Source of the DNA: Olsenella profusa
Lineage (GTDB): Bacteria > Actinomycetota > Coriobacteriia > Coriobacteriales > Atopobiaceae
Reading direction: 5' to 3'
DNA length: 64,000 nt
Assembly: GCF_016900315.1 (NCBI RefSeq)
Contig: NZ_JACSNQ010000010.1
Span: forward strand, 1 to 64,000
Made by a program: the position numbers and the translations under genes. Positions within the stretch are counted from its first letter, which is position 1. Each line of letters begins with the position of its first letter. Positions 42,611-51,392 of the stretch are shown here, piece by piece. The notes under the pieces were generated by a model. It was not told the DNA's origin and made no database searches. It saw only the letters and a list, made by a program, of their open reading frames with translations.

Positions 42611-43129
42611 CTAGGACACGACGCGCTGGGCCCAGGCCACGGCCCGCCCGGTGGAGGCGGCTGCGTCGTGCCCGGCGATTGCCAGCCCCTCGGCGACGGT
42701 CGCCTGCGGGTAAGCGCGCCTGAGGTCCGTGACGGAGCTGCCCATGCCGCTCCCCTCGTTGGTGCAGAGCGGCGCGATGACCTTGCCCGCAAGGTCGCAG
42801 GCGTCGAGGAAGGTGCGCACCGCCATCGGGCAGGTGCCCCACCAGTTGGGGTAGCCCAGGATGATGACGTCGTAGTCCTCCAGGCTCGGAGGCGCCGCGG
42901 CAAGCTCCGGGCGCGCCCCCTCGACGAGCTCGCGCTTGGCCACGTCCGTGCAGGCGTAGTAGTCCTCCGGGTACGCGACGGCCGGCTCGATGCGGTAGGT
43001 GTCCGCCCCCAGCGCGTCGGCGATCGCCTCGGCCAGCACCTCGGTGTTGCCGCGCGGCAGGCCCACGATGCCACCCGACACGTAGTTCTGCCCCGGCCTC
43101 GAGAAGTACGCCACCAGCGTCTTTCCCAT
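42611..43129 (-). CDS. Flavodoxin
   Basis: A 172-residue flavodoxin-like protein. It opens MGKTLVAYFSRPGQNYVSG with an FMN phosphate loop longer than in classical flavodoxins (includes VGLPRGNTE), and has YDVIILGYPNWWGTCPMAVRTFL, the second FMN loop, and APLCTNEGSGMGSS. This is the type often encoded beside LysR regulators and alcohol dehydrogenases in gut bacteria. It should shuttle electrons to an unknown partner. The ATG at 43127-43129 has GAGAGGAG upstream. Confidence 0.92.
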   Translation of the reverse strand: MGKTLVAYFSRPGQNYVSGGIVGLPRGNTEVLAEAIADALGADTYRIEPAVAYPEDYYACTDVAKRELVEGARPELAAAPPSLEDYDVIILGYPNWWGTCPMAVRTFLDACDLAGKVIAPLCTNEGSGMGSSVTDLRRAYPQATVAEGLAIAGHDAAASTGRAVAWAQRVVS

Positions 43130-43228
43130 GCTCGCTCCTCTCTCGGGTTTTCCAACCCTCTCTAGGAGCAGCATAGAATCATCTATTCTTATGAGCAATT
43201 CCGATTTATCGGGTTTTGATAAGCAAAA

Positions 43229-44242
43229 CTAATCGTTTAGTGGCGCCCCGTCATCAAGTGAACGAGACCCGGAGTCGGCCCCGTCCCCCGGCGAGAAGGG
43301 CGCTGCTGAGGCCCCGCCGCCTGGCGAGAAGGACGTGGAGGCAGCGCTGTCGCCCTCCGAGAAGAGGTCCTGCAGGATCTGCCCAAGCTCCTCGACGGCC
43401 GGCGTTGAGCGCTCGCGCAGCCAGAAGGCGTAGTACTCGTGCCGCAGGTGCGCCCCGTCGGCGCCGTAAAGCGGAATCCGCCGGATGACGGAGCCCGTGC
43501 GCCCCTCGCGCCGACGCGCCTCCACGGGCAGGAAGGCGCGCCCGCCCGCCACCGTCATTCTCGCCTCGTCGAGCGTCCGGGCAAAGACAACGTCGCAGTG
43601 GAAGCCCATCGTGTCCTGGAAGTAGGCACGCTCGACCTCCTCCTGGTCCGGCGCGGCAATGAGCACGCAGGTCCCGCCGGCGAGGTCGGCCGTGGTCACG
43701 TGGTCGCGCCAGGCGAGCGGGCTCGCCTCGGAGACCTCCACGTAGTCGTAGCCCACAAAGAGAGGCAGGTTCACCGCCTCGGGGTAGAGCGTCCGCCGCC
43801 GGTCGGAGAAGGTGATGTCCACCTGGCCGGAGCCCAGCAGGTCGCGCAGGGTGTCGTGGCTGCCCGCCACGCTCTCCACCGTCATGCGCGGGTGGCGCCG
43901 CACAAAGGCCGCCACCGCGCCGGCCACCTCCCAGCCCTCGTAGCGGTTGAGGTAGCCCAGGCGCAGCACGCTCGCCTCTCCGCTCGCGAGGTCGGCCGTC
44001 TCCCGACGCAGCGCGTCGACCTCGTCTAGGATGGCCGAGGCGCGCCGGAAGAAGTGCTCGCCGGCGGGGGTGAGCGTGAACGAGCGCCCCTCGCGGTGCA
44101 GAAGCTCCGCACCGAGGTCGCGCTCGAGGGCGCTCACCTGCTGCGACACCGCGGACTGGGAGACGAAGCTCTCCTCAGCGGCGCGCGTGAAGCTGCCCGC
44201 GCGCACCACGGCGCAGAAGTAGCGCATCTGCCTGAGCAGCAT
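43229..44242 (-). CDS. LysR family transcriptional regulator
   Basis: A 337-residue regulator. The HTH is MRYFCAVVRAGSFTRAAEES followed by FVSQSAVSQQVSALERDLG; the rest is a substrate-binding domain that would sense a small effector. The C-terminal 40 residues are an added Ser/Pro/Gly-rich tail (SFSPGGG, FSPGDGA) encoded in part by two reverse copies of the recurrent GGCGAGAAGG motif at 43290 and 43323. It lies 100 bp upstream of the flavodoxin gene on the same strand, and likely controls that cluster. The ATG at 44240-44242 has GGGAGGGAA upstream. Confidence 0.93.
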   Translation of the reverse strand: MLLRQMRYFCAVVRAGSFTRAAEESFVSQSAVSQQVSALERDLGAELLHREGRSFTLTPAGEHFFRRASAILDEVDALRRETADLASGEASVLRLGYLNRYEGWEVAGAVAAFVRRHPRMTVESVAGSHDTLRDLLGSGQVDITFSDRRRTLYPEAVNLPLFVGYDYVEVSEASPLAWRDHVTTADLAGGTCVLIAAPDQEEVERAYFQDTMGFHCDVVFARTLDEARMTVAGGRAFLPVEARRREGRTGSVIRRIPLYGADGAHLRHEYYAFWLRERSTPAVEELGQILQDLFSEGDSAASTSFSPGGGASAAPFSPGDGADSGSRSLDDGAPLND

Positions 44243-44363
44243 CTCTTCCCTCCCCCGGCGTTCTTCTCGACGGTCTCTCGCGCTCTTTGACGTTCCCCTG
44301 GCCGCTCCTTCGACGTTCTTCTCGCCGCGCAGGCCGCTCACGTAGGACGCCCGCGGCCTCCCG

Positions 44364-45572
44364 CTACGCGCCGAAGACGTGCTCCTCCAGCCGCCCGAAC
44401 GCCTCCTGGACGCGAGAGAGCGGCAGCGCAAGGTTCATGCGGATGTGGCACGGGCCGTGGAAGGCGCGCCCATCCTGCCAGTCCACGCCCACGCGCCAGC
44501 CGGCGCGCAGCAGCTCGTCGATCGAGCGCCCGTGCTCGGCGCACCAGGCGGTGCAGTCGAGGAAGAGCATGTAGGTGCCCTCGGGCCGCGCGCAGCTCAC
44601 GCCGGGCAGGCGCTGCTCGATGAAGTCGCACGCCCAGTCCACGTTGCCGGCGATGACCTGGTTGAGCTCGTCGGCCCACGCCTGGCCCTCGGGCCCGTAG
44701 GCGCCGATGAGGGCGTGCTGGGAGAGCACGTTCATGCTGTTGTAGTGGGTCTTTGTGCCCTTTGACTCCACGCGGTCGCGCAGGTAGTCGCTGTAGATCA
44801 CGTGGTAGCTGCCGATGAGGCCCGCCAGGTTGAAGGTCTTGGACGGCGCGTAGAGGGCAATCGTGCGCATCCGCGCGTCCTCGGAGACGGTCTGGGTGGG
44901 GACGTGCGTGACGCCGGGGCGCACGATGTCGGACCAGATCTCGTCGGAGATGACCACGCAGTCGTGCGCGCGGAAGAGCTCCATCGCGCGCTCGACCTCC
45001 CAGCGCTCCCAGACGCGGCCGCAGGGGTTGTGCGGCGAGCAGAAGATAGCCACGTGGATGTGCTCCTCGGCGAGGCGGCGCTCCATGTCCTCGAAGTCCA
45101 TCCGCCAGACGCCCGCCTCGTCGCGCACGAGCGGCGAGTGGACGATGCGCAGGCCGTTGTCCTCCAGCGCGTGCGTGAAGCCCACGTAGGTGGGGCTGTG
45201 CACGAGCACCGGGTCGCCCGGGGCCGCAAACGAGGTCACCGCCGAGACCACGCCGCCCAGCACGCCGTTCTCATAGCCGATGTGCTTGGGCTCGAGGTCA
45301 CCCACGCCCTTGCGGATGCGGTGCCAGTCAATGATGGCCTGGTAGTAGGCATCGCTCGGCGAGAAGTACCCGAAGGTGGGGTACTTCAGGCGCTCCTCGA
45401 CGGCGCGCGTGATCGAGGGCGCCACGGGGAAGTTCATGTCTGCCACCCACATGGGGATGGCGTCGAAGCCCTCGTCCGGCGCCGGGTAGGCCGAGCCCGC
45501 CGCGCCGATGGCGTCCACGGCGAGCGCGTCGTGCCCGCGGCGGTCGAGGATCGAGGTGAAGTCGTAGGTCAT
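44364..45572 (-). CDS. MalY/PatB-type PLP enzyme, putative cystathionine beta-lyase
   Basis: A 402-residue fold-type I PLP enzyme. IPMWVADMNFPVAPSITRAV and FGYFSPSDAYYQAIIDWH are typical of the MalY/PatB family; CSPHNPCGRVWERWEVERA binds PLP, and the Schiff-base lysine is in YAPSKTFNLAGLIGSYHVI. Such enzymes cleave cystathionine to homocysteine, pyruvate and ammonia and can produce H2S from cysteine. Here homocysteine metabolism links loosely to the mtnN/luxS genes. The ATG at 45570-45572 is preceded by a TATCCT -10-like box about 40 bp upstream. Confidence 0.91.
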   Translation of the reverse strand: MTYDFTSILDRRGHDALAVDAIGAAGSAYPAPDEGFDAIPMWVADMNFPVAPSITRAVEERLKYPTFGYFSPSDAYYQAIIDWHRIRKGVGDLEPKHIGYENGVLGGVVSAVTSFAAPGDPVLVHSPTYVGFTHALEDNGLRIVHSPLVRDEAGVWRMDFEDMERRLAEEHIHVAIFCSPHNPCGRVWERWEVERAMELFRAHDCVVISDEIWSDIVRPGVTHVPTQTVSEDARMRTIALYAPSKTFNLAGLIGSYHVIYSDYLRDRVESKGTKTHYNSMNVLSQHALIGAYGPEGQAWADELNQVIAGNVDWACDFIEQRLPGVSCARPEGTYMLFLDCTAWCAEHGRSIDELLRAGWRVGVDWQDGRAFHGPCHIRMNLALPLSRVQEAFGRLEEHVFGA

Positions 45573-45725
45573 GAGGGGCCCTCTCGTCGTGGTTTTCCTC
45601 TGCTAGGATACCCTCATTCACGACGCCTGGCCCCCAGAGGACGCCGTGGCATGTGGCTTGTCTTCTTCTCGCCATGCGGCGGCCTCTCCAGGAGGGGCGG
45701 CCTGCTACGTTACGATGTGGCGTGC

Positions 45726-46027
45726 GTTAGAAATCGGGGTACGTTGTGCTCGCCGGCTGCGTCGACGTTAGGAATCTGGGCGTGCTGCGCCTAGAGACGG
45801 ATGGCCCGTTAGGAATCTTGGCATGTTGCATTCGCCGGTCACGCCAGCGTTAGGAATTGCAGCAAGTTATGCCCGGAGAGGGACAATTCGTTAGGAACCC
45901 GGGCATGTTTTGGTCATGCGACCATAACATACGGCGATTCCTAACCCGTCGCGCCGCCGCAGCCACAACATGCGGCGATTCCTAACGCGTCAGAACGCCA
46001 CGGCTACAACACGCCAAAATTCCTAAC
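45726..46027. repeat. Dyad-symmetric repeat array, family A, exact 41 bp period
   Basis: Five direct units start at 45726, 45767, 45808, 45849 and 45890; three inverted units end at 45945, 45986 and 46027. Every step is exactly 41 bp. The conserved part is 23 bp (GTTAGGAATCNNGGCATGTT then GTG or similar), leaving 18 bp that differ between units. The orientation flips at about 45917. Spacers do not look related to each other. The array occupies the gap from 45573 to 46100; no gene is seen. Confidence 0.92.
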
Positions 46028-46100
46028 GGCCCCGCGCTCGGCCCCGCGCCCTGCCAGCCCCGCGCACCCTCGGTGCACCTGCCGGATAGACGCCACCGGA

Positions 46101-46186
46101 CGGGCGGCCGAGAAGGTCCGCCGCGAGTTCCTGCCGAGCGCCCTTCTCGGCAAGCTACCTGAGCGCCGGACCTTCTCGGCCGCCCG
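46101..46186 (-). repeat. Long palindrome after leuB with conserved loop
   Basis: Perfect 20 bp arms (46101-46120 and 46167-46186, CGGGCGGCCGAGAAGGTCCG) enclose a 46 nt loop with inner stem TGCCGAG/CTCGGCA. Read in the leu direction, the loop begins GCGCTCAGGTAGCTT and ends GAACTCGCGG, matching the loop after nrdD although the arms differ. It starts 16 bp after the leuB stop codon. Confidence 0.85.
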
Positions 46187-46201
46187 CCAACCCCGGAGCC
46201 T

Positions 46202-47332
46202 CTAGCCCAGGGCCTCCACGATCTTGTCGCCCATCGCGGCGGTGCCGAGCACCTGCTCTGCGGGCGTGACGTCGTCGGCGATGTCGGCCGTGCGCCAGCC
46301 CTCGTCGAGCACGCGCGTGACCGCGGCGGCCAGCTCGTCGGCGGCCTCGTCCATGCCGAAGCTGTAGCGCAGCATGAGCTCCACCGAGAGGATCTGCGCG
46401 ATGGGGTTGGCGATCCCCTGCCCGGCGATGTCGGGCGCCGAGCCGTGGCTCGGCTCGTAGAGGGCCGTGCCGTCGCCGAGGCTCGCGGAGGCGAGCATGC
46501 CGAGCGAGCCCGTGAGCATCGAGGCCTCGTCGGAGAGGATGTCGCCAAAGGTGTTCTCGGTCACGAGCACGTCGAACTGCCGCGGGTTGGCCACGAGCTG
46601 CATCGCCGCGTTGTCCACATACATGTCTTCCAGGCGCACGTCCGGGTACTCGCCCGCGATGCGGTGCGCCACCTCGCGCCACATGCGGGAGGTGTCGAGC
46701 ACGTTGGCCTTGTCCACCGAGTGCACCACGCCCCGGCGACGGCGCGCCGCGTCGAAGGCCCAGCGCACCACGCGGTCGACCTCGTACTCGGAGTACTCCA
46801 GGATGTCGCGCGCGTACTCGCCGCGGGTGCCGCCCACGCCGGCGCCCTCGACGCCCATCGTGCGTTCGTGCCCGCCGAAGTAGAGGCCGCCCGTGAGCTC
46901 GCGGACGATGATGAGGTCCACGCCGGTGAGCACCTCGGGCTTGAGCGTGGAGGCGCCGATCAGCGCGTCGAACATGCGCACCGGGCGCAGGTTCAGGTAG
47001 AGCCCGAGCTCCTTGCGGATGGCCAGGAGCCCCTGCTCCGGGCGGACGGAGCCCACCTGGGTGTCGGTCCACTTGGGCCCTCCCACCGCGGCGAGAAGAA
47101 CCGCGTCGGAGGCACGGGCTGCCTCGAGCGTGGCGGGCGGCAGCGCGGAGACGGGACCGCCGGCCTCGGTGGTGGCGTCGATGGCCGCGCCGCCGATGAG
47201 CTGGTCCTCGCAGACGAACTCGACGTCGTGGCGCGCCCCGATGGCGGCGAGGACCTTCTTGGCCTCGGCGATGATCTCAGGCCCGATGCCGTCACCGGGC
47301 AGGGTGCAGATGCGGTAGGTCTTGGATGCCAT
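46202..47332 (-). CDS. leuB: 3-isopropylmalate dehydrogenase
   Basis: A 376-residue NAD-dependent enzyme that oxidises and decarboxylates 3-isopropylmalate in leucine synthesis. LPGDGIGPEIIAEA at the N-terminus, the RELTGGLYFGG and YVDNAAMQLV segments, the Mg/substrate region TFGDILSDEASML and the NAD-binding GSAPDIAGQGIANPI are all present. It is the last gene of leuA-C-D-B, starting 2 bp after the leuD stop. Length is normal. A palindromic element follows its stop codon. Confidence 0.96.
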   Translation of the reverse strand: MASKTYRICTLPGDGIGPEIIAEAKKVLAAIGARHDVEFVCEDQLIGGAAIDATTEAGGPVSALPPATLEAARASDAVLLAAVGGPKWTDTQVGSVRPEQGLLAIRKELGLYLNLRPVRMFDALIGASTLKPEVLTGVDLIIVRELTGGLYFGGHERTMGVEGAGVGGTRGEYARDILEYSEYEVDRVVRWAFDAARRRRGVVHSVDKANVLDTSRMWREVAHRIAGEYPDVRLEDMYVDNAAMQLVANPRQFDVLVTENTFGDILSDEASMLTGSLGMLASASLGDGTALYEPSHGSAPDIAGQGIANPIAQILSVELMLRYSFGMDEAADELAAAVTRVLDEGWRTADIADDVTPAEQVLGTAAMGDKIVEALG

Positions 47333-47334
47333 CG

Positions 47335-47841
47335 CTAGTTCCTGCCCTTCTCGGCCATCACGCGCTTGGTGCGCGCGACGAGTCCGCCGTCGTTGATAAT
47401 CTCCTGGATGAAGGGCGGGAACGGCTGCGCCTGGAACGTGGCGCCCGTGGTCTCGTCCGTGATGGTGCCGGTGTCGGCGTCCACGGAGACGACGTCGCCC
47501 TCGGAGATGGCGTCGGCGGCCTCCGGGCACTCCAGGATGGGCAGGCCCATGTTGATCGAGTTGCGGTAGAAGATGCGCGCGAAGCTCTTGGCGATCACGC
47601 AGGAGACGCCGGCCGCCTTGATGGCAACGGGCGCGTGCTCGCGGGAGGAGCCGCAGCCGAAGTTCTCGTCGGCCACCACGATGTCACCGGGCTTGACGCG
47701 CGTGGTGAACGTGGTGTCGAGGTCCTCGAAGCAGTGCTTCGCGAGCTCGGCCGGGTCCGACGTGTTGAGGTAGCGCGCCGGAATGATGACGTCGGTGTCG
47801 ATGTCACGTCCGTAACGGAAGACCGTTCCTCTGAACTGCAT
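47335..47841 (-). CDS. leuD: 3-isopropylmalate dehydratase small subunit
   Basis: A 168-residue swivel subunit of isopropylmalate isomerase. [18 protein letters not shown] and [20 protein letters not shown] are signature blocks; [17 protein letters not shown] follows. It is the short, archaeal/actinobacterial-anaerobe type of about 165-170 residues, and pairs with LeuC encoded upstream. A 272 bp gap with two palindromes separates it from leuC. The ATG at 47839-47841 has AGAAAGGAA upstream. Confidence 0.96.
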   Translation of the reverse strand: MQFRGTVFRYGRDIDTDVIIPARYLNTSDPAELAKHCFEDLDTTFTTRVKPGDIVVADENFGCGSSREHAPVAIKAAGVSCVIAKSFARIFYRNSINMGLPILECPEAADAISEGDVVSVDADTGTITDETTGATFQAQPFPPFIQEIINDGGLVARTKRVMAEKGRN

Positions 47842-47865
47842 GGTGTTCCTTTCTGTGAGGCGCCC

Positions 47866-47938
47866 GGGTCGTGGGACATGTCCCGTGCTCAGACAGCTTG
47901 CTGCGCAAGGACTGCGCGCGGGGCATGTCCCACGACCC
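47866..47938. repeat. Palindrome between leuC and leuD
   Basis: Arms 47866-47885 and 47919-47938 (GGGTCGTGGGACATGTCCCG and partner, one G-T pair) enclose a 33 nt loop that on the plus strand begins TGCTCAGACAGCTTGCTGCG. The start of the loop resembles those after nrdD and leuB, but the element points against the leu transcript. It lies 25 bp before the leuD start. Confidence 0.75.
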
Positions 47939-48040
47939 CGCGAAGACGTGCAGAAAACCAAGACGGTAAGAGGGCACGCCGAGCCGGACCGCCGTCGCGG
48001 GCCGCCTCGCCCTGCCCCGCCGCCGCTACGGGGCCGGCGA

Positions 48041-48099
48041 CCGGGGCCCTTCTCGCCCAGCGACTTTTGCGAAGCAATGAGCTGGCGAGAAGGGCCCGG
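48041..48099. repeat. Hairpin after leuC built from an inverted GGCGAGAAG pair
   Basis: Arms 48041-48061 and 48081-48099 pair nearly perfectly (GCTGGCGAGAAGGGCCCGG and inverse with two single-base bulges). Both arms contain GGCGAGAAGGG. The 19 nt loop is GACTTTTGCGAAGCAATGA. It begins 15 bp after the leuC stop codon, where a terminator would be, but has no T-run. Confidence 0.75.
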
Positions 48100-48113
48100 T
48101 CGCCCGACCCTCG

Positions 48114-49376
48114 TTACAGGTCGCTCGGCAGGGCGATGTGGCCGGCGACGGCCGAGGCGGCCGCGACGGCGGGGCTCGCCAGGTAGACCTCGGAGGTGGG
48201 GTCTCCCATGCGGCCGACGAAGTTGCGGTTGGTGGTGGACACGCACTTCTCGCCCGCCGCGAGGATGCCCATGTAGCCGCCCAGGCACGGGCCGCACGTG
48301 GGCGTGGAGACCACGCAGTGCGCGTTGATGAAGATGTCCATGAGGCCCTCGTGCACGCACTCGAGCCAGACGCCCTGCGTGGCCGGGATCACGATGCAGC
48401 GCACGCCGTCGGCCACGGTGCGGCCGCAGAGCACCTCGGCGGCGGCGCGCATGTCCTCGATGCGGCCGTTGGTGCAGCTGCCGATGACCACCTGGTCGAT
48501 CTTGACGTCGCGGCTCTCGGCCACCGGGTGGGTGTTGGAGGGCAGGTGCGGCCAGGCCACCATCGGCACGATGTCGGCGGCGTCGATGTGGATGACCTGC
48601 TTGTACTGGGCGTCCTCATCCGGGTGGTACTCGACGAAGGCGCGCTGGGTGCGACGGCTCACGTACTCGCGGCAGGTGTCGTCCACCTCGAAGAGGCCCG
48701 CCTTGCCGCCGGCCTCGATGGCCATGTTGGCGATCGTGAGGCGGCCCTCCACGCTGAGCGCCTCGATCGTTGAGCCTGCGAACTCCATCGCGCAGTAGAG
48801 CGCGCCGTCGACGCCGATCAGGCCGATCACGTAGAGGATGATGTCCTTGGCGGAGGCGCCGGCGGGCAGCTCGCCGTCGACGACGATGCGGATGGTCTCG
48901 GGCACCTTGAACCAGGCGCGCCCGGTGGCCATGCCCACGCCGGCGTCGGTGGAGCCCACACCGGTGGAGAAGGCGCCGATGCCGCCGTAGGTGCAGGTGT
49001 GGGAGTCGGCGCCGATCACGAGGTCGCCGGGCACCACGATGCCGCGCTCGGGCAGGAGGGCGTGCTCGATGCCCATGCAGCCCTGCTCGAAGTAGTGGGT
49101 GATGCCCATCTCGTGGGCGAAGTCGCGCGTGACCTTGGTCTGCTCGGCGCTCTTGATGTCCTTGTTCGGCGCGTAGTGGTCCGGCACGAGGCAGATCTTG
49201 TCTCGGTCGAAGACGCCGGCGCCGATCTCGCGCACCGTCTTGATGGCGATGGGGGCGGTGATGTCGTTGGCGAGCACGAGGTCCAGGCCGCACTCGACGA
49301 GCTGCCCCGGGACCACCTCCTCGAGGCCGGCGTGCGCCGCCAGGATCTTCTCGCCCATGGTCATGGGACGTGCCAT
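48114..49376 (-). CDS. leuC: 3-isopropylmalate dehydratase large subunit
   Basis: A 420-residue aconitase-family subunit. Cluster cysteines are in [12 protein letters not shown] and [13 protein letters not shown], and [20 protein letters not shown] is the substrate block. Length (420) is the short type that partners the short LeuD. It catalyses isomerisation of 2- to 3-isopropylmalate with a 4Fe-4S cluster. It lies 24 bp downstream of leuA. The recurrent motif falls in MGEKIL near the start and GEKCVS near the end. Confidence 0.96.
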   Translation of the reverse strand: MARPMTMGEKILAAHAGLEEVVPGQLVECGLDLVLANDITAPIAIKTVREIGAGVFDRDKICLVPDHYAPNKDIKSAEQTKVTRDFAHEMGITHYFEQGCMGIEHALLPERGIVVPGDLVIGADSHTCTYGGIGAFSTGVGSTDAGVGMATGRAWFKVPETIRIVVDGELPAGASAKDIILYVIGLIGVDGALYCAMEFAGSTIEALSVEGRLTIANMAIEAGGKAGLFEVDDTCREYVSRRTQRAFVEYHPDEDAQYKQVIHIDAADIVPMVAWPHLPSNTHPVAESRDVKIDQVVIGSCTNGRIEDMRAAAEVLCGRTVADGVRCIVIPATQGVWLECVHEGLMDIFINAHCVVSTPTCGPCLGGYMGILAAGEKCVSTTNRNFVGRMGDPTSEVYLASPAVAAASAVAGHIALPSDL

Positions 49377-49400
49377 GTCTCTCCTTCCGTAGACCGGCGG

Positions 49401-50936
49401 TTACTTGCCCGCCTTGGAGCGGGTGGTCTGGATCATGCGGTTGATGGCGTTGACGTAGGCCTTGGCGCTCGAGACGATGATGTCGTTGTCCGCGCCGCGG
49501 CCGGTGTAGACGCGCCCGTCGTCGGCCGTGATGCGCACCGTGACCTCGCCGATGGCGTCGATGCCGCGCGTGACGGCCTTGACCGCGAACTCCGCGAGGT
49601 CGCCGTGGACCGCCACGACCTTGTCGATGGCCTGGTAGGCGGCATCGACGGGGCCGGCGCCGGTAGCGCAGACCACGTGGGAGACGCCCACCTCGTCAGT
49701 GATGGTGGCCGTGGCCGTGGGGATCAGCGGGTCGCCGCAGGAGACCTGCAGGGCGTCCAGGGTGTAGACCGCAGCCACGTCGCGCTGGCGCTCCTGGACC
49801 ATCGACTCGAGGTCCTCGTCGTAGACCTCCTTCTTCTGGTCAGCGATCTCGAGGAAGCGCTGGTAGATCTCGTCGAACTCGTCGTCCGGGAAGGTGTAGC
49901 CCAGCTCGCCGAGGCGGTGACGCAGCGCCGCGTGGCCGGAGCGCGCCGAGAGGATGATCTCGGAGCCGGCGGCGCCCACGTCGGCCGGGTCGATGATCTC
50001 GTAGGTGTCGCGTGCCTTGAGGACACCGTCCTGGTGGATGCCGGAGCTGTGCGCGAAGGCGTTGGCGCCCACGATGGCCTTGTTGGCCTGCACGTTCATG
50101 CCCGTGATGCGGCTGACGAGGTGGCTTGCGCGCGTGAGCTCGGTGGTCACGATGTCGGTGTGGGCGTCGAGCTCGTCCCCGTGCATCCTGATGGCCATGA
50201 CGACCTCCTCGAGCGCGGTGTTGCCGGCGCGCTCGCCCAGGCCGTTGATCGTGCACTCCACCTGGCGCGCGCCGTTCTTGACGCCCTGGAGCGCCAGCGC
50301 CGTGGCCATGCCGAGGTCGTTGTGGGTGTGCACCGAGACGATCACGTTCTCGATGCCGATGACGTTGTCGCAGAGGCTCTTGATGCGCGCGCCGAAGTCC
50401 TCGGGCAGCTGGTAGCCCGTGGTGTCGGGGATGTTGACGACGGTGGCGCCGGCGTTGACGGCGGCCTGGATCACGCGGATCAGGAAGTCCTGGTCGGCGC
50501 GGCCCGCGTCCTCGGCGTAGAACTCGACGTCGTCAACGTACTTCTTGGCGTAGGAGACGCAGTGCGCGGCCCGCTCGATGCACTCCTCCTCGGTGATGCG
50601 CAGCTTCTCCTTGAGGTGGCTCGGGGAGACGCCGAGTCCCGTGTGGATGCGCGGGCGCTTGGCGCACTTGAGGGCCTCCGCCGCGCGGTCGATGTCCTTG
50701 TCCACGGCGCGCGTGAGACCGCAGACCACGCAGGAGTCCCCGGCAAGACGGCCGATCTCCTGCACGGAGCGGAAGTCGCCCGGGCTGGAGATGGGGAAGC
50801 CCGCCTCGATCACGTCCACGCCCATGCGGATGAGCTCCTGGGCAATGACGAGCTTCTCCTCGGTGTTCATCGACGCGCCCGGGCTCTGCTCGCCGTCGCG
50901 CAGCGTGGTGTCAAAGATATGGATCTTCCTGGTCAT
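49401..50936 (-). CDS. leuA: 2-isopropylmalate synthase
   Basis: A 511-residue LeuA that condenses acetyl-CoA with 2-oxoisovalerate, the first committed step to leucine. [17 protein letters not shown] is the catalytic metal-binding start; [15 protein letters not shown] and [13 protein letters not shown] (HxH ligands) follow; the C-terminal regulatory domain (residues about 390-511) ends with [20 protein letters not shown] and should bind leucine for feedback inhibition. First gene of leuA-C-D-B, preceded by a leucine-rich leader peptide and terminator. Confidence 0.96.
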   Translation of the reverse strand: MTRKIHIFDTTLRDGEQSPGASMNTEEKLVIAQELIRMGVDVIEAGFPISSPGDFRSVQEIGRLAGDSCVVCGLTRAVDKDIDRAAEALKCAKRPRIHTGLGVSPSHLKEKLRITEEECIERAAHCVSYAKKYVDDVEFYAEDAGRADQDFLIRVIQAAVNAGATVVNIPDTTGYQLPEDFGARIKSLCDNVIGIENVIVSVHTHNDLGMATALALQGVKNGARQVECTINGLGERAGNTALEEVVMAIRMHGDELDAHTDIVTTELTRASHLVSRITGMNVQANKAIVGANAFAHSSGIHQDGVLKARDTYEIIDPADVGAAGSEIILSARSGHAALRHRLGELGYTFPDDEFDEIYQRFLEIADQKKEVYDEDLESMVQERQRDVAAVYTLDALQVSCGDPLIPTATATITDEVGVSHVVCATGAGPVDAAYQAIDKVVAVHGDLAEFAVKAVTRGIDAIGEVTVRITADDGRVYTGRGADNDIIVSSAKAYVNAINRMIQTTRSKAGK

Positions 50937-51002
50937 GGCTCAAGCCTTTCTCTTGGCGCCCTTCGGGTGGCCCGTGCCGGGCAGGCTGTGGCTGCGAGGT
51001 GC

Positions 51003-51041
51003 AAAAAGAAGTGCCCCGTCTCCCGCGGGAGGCGGCGGCAC
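51003..51041 (-). terminator. leu attenuator terminator
   Basis: On the minus strand a hairpin with GTGCC/GGGCAC outer and CTCCCGCGGGAG inner pairing (51011-51041) is followed by TTCTTTTT (51003-51010), the best T-run in the region. It lies 30 bp after the leader-peptide stop codon and about 65 bp before leuA. An alternative stem between the two AGCGCGCGC copies (51045-51053, 51073-51081) would form just before it. Confidence 0.75.
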
Positions 51042-51070
51042 GGCAGCGCGCGCTGGGGGGGTGCGTGACC

Positions 51071-51193
51071 CTAGCGCGCGCAGGCTAGCGTAAGTCGGTC
51101 GGTCCCGGCCAGAAGCAGGCTCCGGCTGTCGAGAAGGGCGAGCGCGAACGCGCACTCGCAGACTCGAACGTCAGCAGCCTCATGCCGTGCCAT
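51071..51193 (-). CDS. leu operon leader peptide
   Basis: A 40-codon frame with its own ribosome site (GGGAGG, 7 bp before the ATG at 51191-51193). Eight codons are leucine (CTC, CTT, CTC, CTG, CTT, CTG, CTT, CTA), clustered in ALALL, SLLLAG and RLTL in the second half. It ends at the first AGCGCGCGC stem, followed by a terminator hairpin. This is the layout of a transcription attenuator: ribosome stalling at Leu codons when leucine is short would prevent the terminator. A second ATG at 51181-51183 opens another frame with few leucines and is not favoured. Confidence 0.7.
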   Translation of the reverse strand: MARHEAADVRVCECAFALALLDSRSLLLAGTDRLTLACAR

Positions 51194-51340
51194 GCTGGGA
51201 CCTCCCTCGCTCTCGCACGCCCCCTCCGGGCGTGGTTGGTGCGCACTATCGCACAGTTGACGTCGCGCGCGAGAAACGGTTTTGTAACGGTAACAATCTG
51301 GTCCGCGGGCGGTCGGCAGCGCGGGCTGGGCGGCGGCGCG

Positions 51341-51365
51341 AGACGAAGGGACAGTCCCTTCGTCT
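51341..51365. repeat. 25 bp palindrome
   Basis: AGACGAAGGGAC / GTCCCTTCGTCT with a single central A, a perfect 12 bp inverted repeat. It lies about 30 bp before the -10 box of the HAD gene and may be an operator or a terminator stem for transcription from the leu side. Confidence 0.6.
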
Positions 51366-51392
51366 CATTCTGCGCCGGGAACCCTCGCACGC

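Noticed and set aside
45726-46027. CRISPR array
   Set aside because: Repeats are 23 bp with 18 bp spacers, change orientation in the middle, and vary from unit to unit; CRISPR repeats are uniform, one-way and longer. No cas gene is present.
51085-51183. Alternative leu leader frame starting MRLLTFES
   Set aside because: It has only a few leucines and no ribosome site of its own at good spacing; the overlapping 40-codon frame has both.
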